A stretch of DNA of 54,800 nucleotides from an uncultured SAR116 cluster alpha proteobacterium (GTDB taxonomy: Bacteria > Pseudomonadota > Alphaproteobacteria > Puniceispirillales > Marisalimonadaceae), in NCBI GenBank assembly GCA_902558885.1, contig CACEFQ010000002.1, positions 145,001 through 199,800 of the forward strand. The letters run 5' to 3'. The translations under genes and the position numbers were made by a program. Of the stretch, positions 50,487 to 54,800 are shown piece after piece (position 1 is the first letter of the stretch; each line of letters begins with the position of its first letter). Under the pieces are notes generated by a model. It had not been told where the DNA came from, did no database searches, and worked only from the letters and a program-made list of their open reading frames with translations.

Positions 50487-51571
50487 TTTTTAAAAAAAGT
50501 TTTCAATTCATTTATAAATTTTATATTTTCTTCTTTAGTACCTATCGAAACTCTTAGATAATTTGATAAACCATAAACTTTCATTCCCCTAACTAGTATT
50601 CCTTTTGAAGCAAGAAAACTTTCTGCATTCTCTGCACTATACTTATACTCAATAGGAAACTTTATTAACAGAAAATTAGTAATAGAACTTTGAAAATCCA
50701 AGTTAAGTGATTTTAATTCTTTTTCTAACCAAGACATCCATTTGAGATTATGTTGAACAGATTTTTTTTGAAACTCTAAATCTTCCAAAGCTGCAACACC
50801 TGCCATAATAGCAGCAGCATTTACGCTAAACGGGCCACGTACTTTCATAAGGTTTTCAATTATATTTTCTGATGCATAACCCCAGCCTAATCTCAGAGAG
50901 GCTAAACCATGTAATTTTGAAAAAGTTCTTAACATTATCACATTTTCATATTTCTCTACGAGTTCACTACCATCTATATAATCATCATTTACAACAAATT
51001 CTGAATAAGCGGCGTCATAAACCAAAAGAATATTTTTAGGAATTGATTCGTGTAGTCTAATGACTTCATTCCTAGATATAAATGTACCTGTAGGATTATT
51101 AGGGTTTGCTAAAAAAATTAGCTTAGTTTTTTTACTTATCTTTGAAAGAATATTATCAACACTAGCTGTATGATTTACATCATTTGCTACAACACCCATA
51201 GCACCCGATATAACAATGGCTTGAGGAAATTGTAGAAACCCAAATTCTGTGTATATTGCTTCATCATTATAATTCAAAAAGGTTTGAGTAAGAATTGATA
51301 TTAGTTCATCAGAACCATTCCCTAAAATAATTTTTTTCTTATTTAGTGAATATCTTTTAGATATTGCACTTATTAACTCATCACTTACCTGAGGTGGATA
51401 TCTATTTAGGTCATAAGAATAAGTTTTAAGAGCTTTAATAGCATCCAAAGATGCACCCAATGCGCTTTCATTTGCAGATAATCTAATAAACTTATTTATT
51501 TTACTTTTACCAAAATTTGGTTTGTAGGTATTTAATTTTTCAATATTTGATTTTGGAGAAGGGAAATCCAT
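50483..51571 (-). CDS. hisC: Histidinol-phosphate/aromatic aminotransferase
   Basis: This is a PLP aminotransferase of the HisC type (class I fold), 362 residues. It has NPNNPTGT, YDAAYSEFV and the PLP lysine signature FSKLHGLASLRLGWG. In alphaproteobacteria the copy between chorismate mutase and tyrA is thought to serve aromatic as well as histidine synthesis. It overlaps tyrA by four bases and follows the chorismate mutase gene after eight bases. Confidence 0.9.
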   Translation of the reverse strand: MDFPSPKSNIEKLNTYKPNFGKSKINKFIRLSANESALGASLDAIKALKTYSYDLNRYPPQVSDELISAISKRYSLNKKKIILGNGSDELISILTQTFLNYNDEAIYTEFGFLQFPQAIVISGAMGVVANDVNHTASVDNILSKISKKTKLIFLANPNNPTGTFISRNEVIRLHESIPKNILLVYDAAYSEFVVNDDYIDGSELVEKYENVIMLRTFSKLHGLASLRLGWGYASENIIENLMKVRGPFSVNAAAIMAGVAALEDLEFQKKSVQHNLKWMSWLEKELKSLNLDFQSSITNFLLIKFPIEYKYSAENAESFLASKGILVRGMKVYGLSNYLRVSIGTKEENIKFINELKTFFKK

Positions 51572-51579
51572 GAAGTATC

Positions 51580-52113
51580 CTAAATATCTTCTTTTTTTAA
51601 TTTTACAATGCTATAATCTTTTTGATTAATATTCTTATAAAGTGGTACATTTGCTATAACATTAAAATTTACTCTCATTTCTGTTTGTTTTTTTAATTTT
51701 TCAATACTTTGGCTATCAATAAATCCAAGTTCTATGTCTTGTTTTTCTAATGAAGCAAGTAAACTTACAACACTTGAAAAGTAAGTAGTTTTAAAATAAT
51801 TTCCAAAATGAGCTAAATAAGCAGATTTAATTTCGTCGTCATTCCCAGCAACACCAATTTTAATAATTTTCTGCATTGATAAATTAGAGGAAATAATTTG
51901 ACGCCAAACTTTTTCAACTAAAAATTTATCTAAGCCTAAATTTACTAATTTCTTTATTAAATCCTCTTCTCTTTTTGGATCAAAGGGGAAACTTCCCTTT
52001 TTAGCATCCATAATCTTAGAGGCCAAGGATTGCCTCTCTATTATTAATTGGCATAAGTTTTTGTCAATCTCATCAATTCTAGACCTAAGTTCATCTAATT
52101 CTATATTATTCAT
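51580..52113 (-). CDS. Chorismate mutase (AroQ) with short C-terminal domain
   Basis: From the ATG at 52113 (177 residues) the first 90 residues are an AroQ-type all-helical chorismate mutase (LRSRIDEIDKNLCQLIIERQ, FDPKREEDLI) that makes prephenate. The remaining residues (KIGVAGNDDE, AYLAHFGNYFKTTYFSS, IELGFIDSQS) resemble the start of a periplasmic-binding-like domain, as in prephenate dehydratase, but are far too short to be one. GGGGAA before 52113 favours this start over ATG 52137. It heads the chorismate mutase - hisC - tyrA cluster. Confidence 0.85.
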   Translation of the reverse strand: MNNIELDELRSRIDEIDKNLCQLIIERQSLASKIMDAKKGSFPFDPKREEDLIKKLVNLGLDKFLVEKVWRQIISSNLSMQKIIKIGVAGNDDEIKSAYLAHFGNYFKTTYFSSVVSLLASLEKQDIELGFIDSQSIEKLKKQTEMRVNFNVIANVPLYKNINQKDYSIVKLKKEDI

Positions 52114-52244
52114 ATTTCCCCTTTTCTTTAAATACATATATATACTTTAATAAAATAAAATAAACTTTTTGATTAAATTAATTTTTATAATACGATAATT
52201 TATTATTAGTTGTTTAATAATTTTTCAATTTTCAAAGGACTCAA

Positions 52245-53009
52245 ATGCTTGAAATCTTCATTATTAATGCTTTATCAGATAATTATATTTATTTATTGCG
52301 AAATGAACATAAAAATATAACAAGCGTAATAGATCCAGGAGAAGCGGAGCCAGTAATAAAATTTTTAAATAATAAGAGATGGCATTTAGATGAAGTTATT
52401 AATACCCACCATCATCATGACCATGTTGGAGGAAATAGAGAGCTTTTAGATATTTATAAATCAAAGTTGATTGCTCCTTCTTATGAAAATGACCGTATTT
52501 CAAATACTGATATTCTTGTTTCAGATAATCAAACTATCAATATTACAGGTATACCTACAAAAGTATTTCATACACCTGGTCATACATTAGGTCATGTATG
52601 TTTTTATATGTCTGGAGAAAAATGTTTATTTTCAGGAGATACTTTATTTTATTTAGGTTGTGGTCGAGTTTTTGAGGGTACTATGGATCAAATGTGGTTA
52701 AGTTTGCTAAAACTTAGATCTTTACCAGATGATACATCTATATATTGTGGCCACGAATATACTTTATCTAATATGAAATTCGCTAATTATATTGATACTA
52801 AAAATGCTTTATTAAATAAAGTTAGTTTAGAAATTAAAAATAAAAGAGAAAAAGGATTACCAACTGTTCCATTTAATTTAGGAGTAGAAAAGAAAATTAA
52901 TCCATTTTTAAGAGCAGACGATGATAATTTTATAAAATCAGTTGGTTTAAGTAGTAATAGTGCTCCTGAATGTTTTGGGGAAATTAGGCTTAAAAAAGAT
53001 AGTTTTTAA
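52245..53009 (+). CDS. gloB: Hydroxyacylglutathione hydrolase (glyoxalase II)
   Basis: GloB hydrolyses S-lactoylglutathione to lactate and glutathione, finishing methylglyoxal detoxification. The 254-residue metallo-beta-lactamase-fold protein has the THHHHDH metal motif at 54-60, HTPGHTLGH, FSGDTLF and the C-terminal substrate-binding helix domain with GHEYTLSN. AAGGA six bases before the ATG supports the start. It shares TTAA at its stop with convergent folB. Confidence 0.94.
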   Translation: MLEIFIINALSDNYIYLLRNEHKNITSVIDPGEAEPVIKFLNNKRWHLDEVINTHHHHDHVGGNRELLDIYKSKLIAPSYENDRISNTDILVSDNQTINITGIPTKVFHTPGHTLGHVCFYMSGEKCLFSGDTLFYLGCGRVFEGTMDQMWLSLLKLRSLPDDTSIYCGHEYTLSNMKFANYIDTKNALLNKVSLEIKNKREKGLPTVPFNLGVEKKINPFLRADDDNFIKSVGLSSNSAPECFGEIRLKKDSF

Positions 53010-53368
53010 ATATTTGATAACTCGTATGCAACCTCACAATCATTAAAAATGTTAGGTTTAGAGATTTTTACTTTTGCACCAATTACATAACTATTTACCA
53101 TCAAAGTTGAATGTATCTTTTCTACGAGTATTTCTAGTAATTGAAAATGTTGGCTTTGTATAATGTCAATTAGACATTTTCTAAATTGACTATAATCTTG
53201 TGTTGATTCTAAATTATCCTGCTTTGGTTCAGAGTCATCTGAAAGTAGTAATTCTACATTTATTATTATTTTTTGTTTATTTTGTTTTTCATGTTCATAA
53301 ACACCTACTGATGCTTGTATAGTTAAATTATTTATAAGTATTTTTCTATTTCTTATCTTCATGGTCAT
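53006..53368 (-). CDS. folB: Dihydroneopterin aldolase
   Basis: FolB converts dihydroneopterin to 6-hydroxymethyl-dihydropterin plus glycolaldehyde in folate synthesis. The protein has the FolB core (ILINNLTIQASVGVYEHEKQ, then an acidic VE region and the C-terminal KISKPNIF lysine strand). I take the ATG at 53368, or 53362, both after the stop of the preceding reductase gene; a longer reading from 53425 would overlap that gene by 53 bases and lacks family similarity. Short for the family but complete. Confidence 0.88.
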   Translation of the reverse strand: MTMKIRNRKILINNLTIQASVGVYEHEKQNKQKIIINVELLLSDDSEPKQDNLESTQDYSQFRKCLIDIIQSQHFQLLEILVEKIHSTLMVNSYVIGAKVKISKPNIFNDCEVAYELSNI

Positions 53369-53372
53369 ATTC

Positions 53373-54149
53373 TTATAACAATCCAACATCTCTTCTTGGA
53401 GGAGCAAGATGCGCTCCACCATCAAGAACCGTTACATGGCCAGTCATAGATTTAGTATTTATAATGAGTTGAATTGCATTTAAAATTTCTTCAACTGTAG
53501 AGGATGACTTCAACAAGTTTTTTTTATGCGATTTTTCAAAAGCTTTTTGATCTTGTCCTGGTGCTAACAAAGTTATTCCAGGCGCTATACCATTTACTCT
53601 TAAACAAGAAGCATAGGTAAGAGCTGACATTTTTGTAAGGCCATACATTGCTTGTTTTGATAATGTGTAAGTATAGTAATCTGGATTTAATCCAAAAATT
53701 TTTGCATCAAGAATATTTATAACAAAGCCTTGAGAACTCTTTTTCTTTTTGGTCATCTTCATAGTGTATTTAGCTAATGCTTTAGTTAATAGCGTGGGAG
53801 CAATAAAGTTTACTGACATGTGACGATGAAGCTCTTCCACTTTAAAACTATTCCCATTATCATAATTAAAATAACCGGCATTATTAATTAATCCAACCCA
53901 TTTTGAATCTTGCGCTTCAATTTCGTTTACTAATTTTTCTATATCTGAGTTACAAGTTAAATCAGCCTGATGTGTGCTTACGTTTCCACCAATTTTAAAA
54001 AAATAATCTGCTGTATCTTCAGCCAATGTTTTCGATTTATTGTAGTGAATAGCTACTTTCCAGCCCTTCTTTATTAAATCAACAGCTATAAATTTTCCTA
54101 ATCTTTTTGCTGAGGCTGTAACGAGTATTGTTTTATTTTTACTTTCCAA
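53373..54149 (-). CDS. folM: SDR oxidoreductase of the FolM/pteridine reductase type
   Basis: This 258-residue short-chain reductase has the features that mark pteridine reductases rather than general SDRs: TASAKRLG at 11-18 in place of the TGxxxGxG loop (the family pattern is TGxxxRxG), NNAG at 89-92, and a catalytic Asp-Tyr-Lys set (D148 in INILDAK, Y161 and K165 in YTLSK) where classical SDRs have Ser-Tyr-Lys. FolM and PTR1 reduce dihydromonapterin, biopterin or dihydrofolate. It lies directly upstream of folB, supporting a pterin or folate substrate. The gene symbol is an inference from family and context. Confidence 0.75.
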   Translation of the reverse strand: MESKNKTILVTASAKRLGKFIAVDLIKKGWKVAIHYNKSKTLAEDTADYFFKIGGNVSTHQADLTCNSDIEKLVNEIEAQDSKWVGLINNAGYFNYDNGNSFKVEELHRHMSVNFIAPTLLTKALAKYTMKMTKKKKSSQGFVINILDAKIFGLNPDYYTYTLSKQAMYGLTKMSALTYASCLRVNGIAPGITLLAPGQDQKAFEKSHKKNLLKSSSTVEEILNAIQLIINTKSMTGHVTVLDGGAHLAPPRRDVGLL

Positions 54150-54151
54150 AC

Positions 54152-54799
54152 TTATTTTTCCTTTTGCAGAACAGAATATGAAGTATCTCTTATTGATTTT
54201 AAATAGCCATTAAAAGATTTATCTTGCAATGATTTTCTAAGACCTAAATTTTGCCAAGATTGGTTGTTTAAATTTTTAGGAGGATTGAATTTATTTACCA
54301 CTCTTAGAGGTGCTATTCCTGTTACCAAAACTTCATCACTTAATAAAGCTGCTTCTTCTATAGAATGTGTTACCATTAATACAGTAAGGGATTTTTTTTT
54401 TATTATTGAAACAAGCTCCGTTGAAATAATTTCTCTACTTAAGTTATCTAAGGCTGCAAATGGTTCATCTAACAATAATAAACTAGGATAAAAAAGCAAT
54501 GCCCTTGCGATTGCAACCCTTTGTAATAACCCTCCTGATAATTTATGAGGAAAGTATGAAGAAAACCCCTCTAATCCAATATCTTTTATAAGTTTATCTA
54601 TATTCTTATAGTTTTTTTTTTTATTATTAGAATTCGCTAATGTAATATTATCATAAACATTTAACCATGGCATTAAAGAAGGATTTTGTTGAATTAAAGT
54701 TATTTTGTTAATTACTTTATTCAAGTTCTGATTTTCAAACTTTATTTCTCCTTTTTCTGGTTCAATTAACCCAGCTATTAACTTTAACAAGCTTGTTTT
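54152..54799 (-). CDS. ABC transporter ATP-binding protein, SsuB/TauB-like (5' end outside window)
   Basis: This is the nucleotide-binding subunit of an importer. The frame is open to the window edge and begins within the Walker A motif (KTSLLKLIAGLIEP). The Q-loop (LIQQNPSLMPW), ABC signature LSGGLLQRVAIARAL, Walker B LLLLDEPFAALD and switch His (VTHSIEEA) are present. The pattern resembles the nitrate/sulfonate/taurine and hydroxymethylpyrimidine group. Its permease and binding protein must lie outside. It seems an unlikely partner for the YnjBC-like pair 13 kb away. Confidence 0.87.
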   Translation of the reverse strand, partial: KTSLLKLIAGLIEPEKGEIKFENQNLNKVINKITLIQQNPSLMPWLNVYDNITLANSNNKKKNYKNIDKLIKDIGLEGFSSYFPHKLSGGLLQRVAIARALLFYPSLLLLDEPFAALDNLSREIISTELVSIIKKKSLTVLMVTHSIEEAALLSDEVLVTGIAPLRVVNKFNPPKNLNNQSWQNLGLRKSLQDKSFNGYLKSIRDTSYSVLQKEK

Positions 54800-54800
54800 C

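Overview
The window is a gene-dense, strongly AT-rich stretch of bacterial chromosome that reads as the core genome of a free-living alphaproteobacterium. Markers that are typical of that class are the DUF4167 protein beside clpB/prmC/prfA, the bolA - J-domain protein - cobS - cobT run, class I lysyl-tRNA synthetase, DUF1178 and DUF1289 proteins, a HIG1 protein beside a PduO-type adenosyltransferase, and the chorismate mutase - hisC - tyrA cluster. Low GC, very short gaps (no gene-free stretch exceeds 300 bases) and many overlapping gene ends suggest a streamlined, probably marine lineage; that finer placement is inference.

Layout. 1-10634: end of an M23 peptidase gene, then a long minus-strand block clpB, DUF4167, prmC, prfA, hisS, ispG, rodZ-like, lysC. 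10681-18243: ubiG (+), DUF1178 and secA (-), then a plus block of parvulin, argJ, mutT, grxC and a nitrilase-family amidohydrolase. 18229-21964: minus block accA, xerD, a large secreted protein of unknown function and a 46-residue membrane peptide. 22098-28835: aroK-aroB-corC, bolA (-), J-domain protein, cobS, cobT. 28838-34096: minus block rpmB, pyrD, lysS (class I), then groES-groEL with a recognisable heat-shock promoter and a terminator. 34264-40821: ctaA (+), then minus aspS, DUF1289, a DJ-1-like protein and a YnjC/YnjB-like ABC permease and binding protein without an ATPase gene. 40935-44660: YggT, folD, HIG1 protein, cob(I)alamin adenosyltransferase, etfB-etfA. 44649-52113: tlpA-like (-), argH, a 37-residue lipoprotein, lysA, zinc-ribbon membrane protein (-), YdcF-like (+), then tyrA-hisC-chorismate mutase (-). 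52245-end: gloB (+), then folB, a FolM-like pteridine reductase and a truncated ABC ATPase (-).

Together the genes cover translation (three aminoacyl-tRNA synthetases, RF1 and its methylase, L28), protein folding and export (ClpB, GroESL, SecA, parvulin), amino-acid synthesis (Asp, Arg, Lys, shikimate, Tyr/Phe), isoprenoids, ubiquinone and heme A for aerobic respiration, folate one-carbon metabolism and B12 use. I see no rRNA, tRNA, CRISPR array, prophage, insertion sequence or defence island.

The observation most worth following is at clpB. The N-domain is encoded well upstream of the first usable start codon in that frame, with no ATG, GTG or TTG to open it. A short ATG-led reading frame enters it through a run of T followed by TAA, and that ATG lies inside a perfect 20-bp AT-rich palindrome. 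Other leads are four convergent gene pairs sharing one TTAA as both stop codons, two conserved-looking mini-genes (46 and 37 residues), a FolM-like reductase next to folB, and an ABC system without its ATPase.
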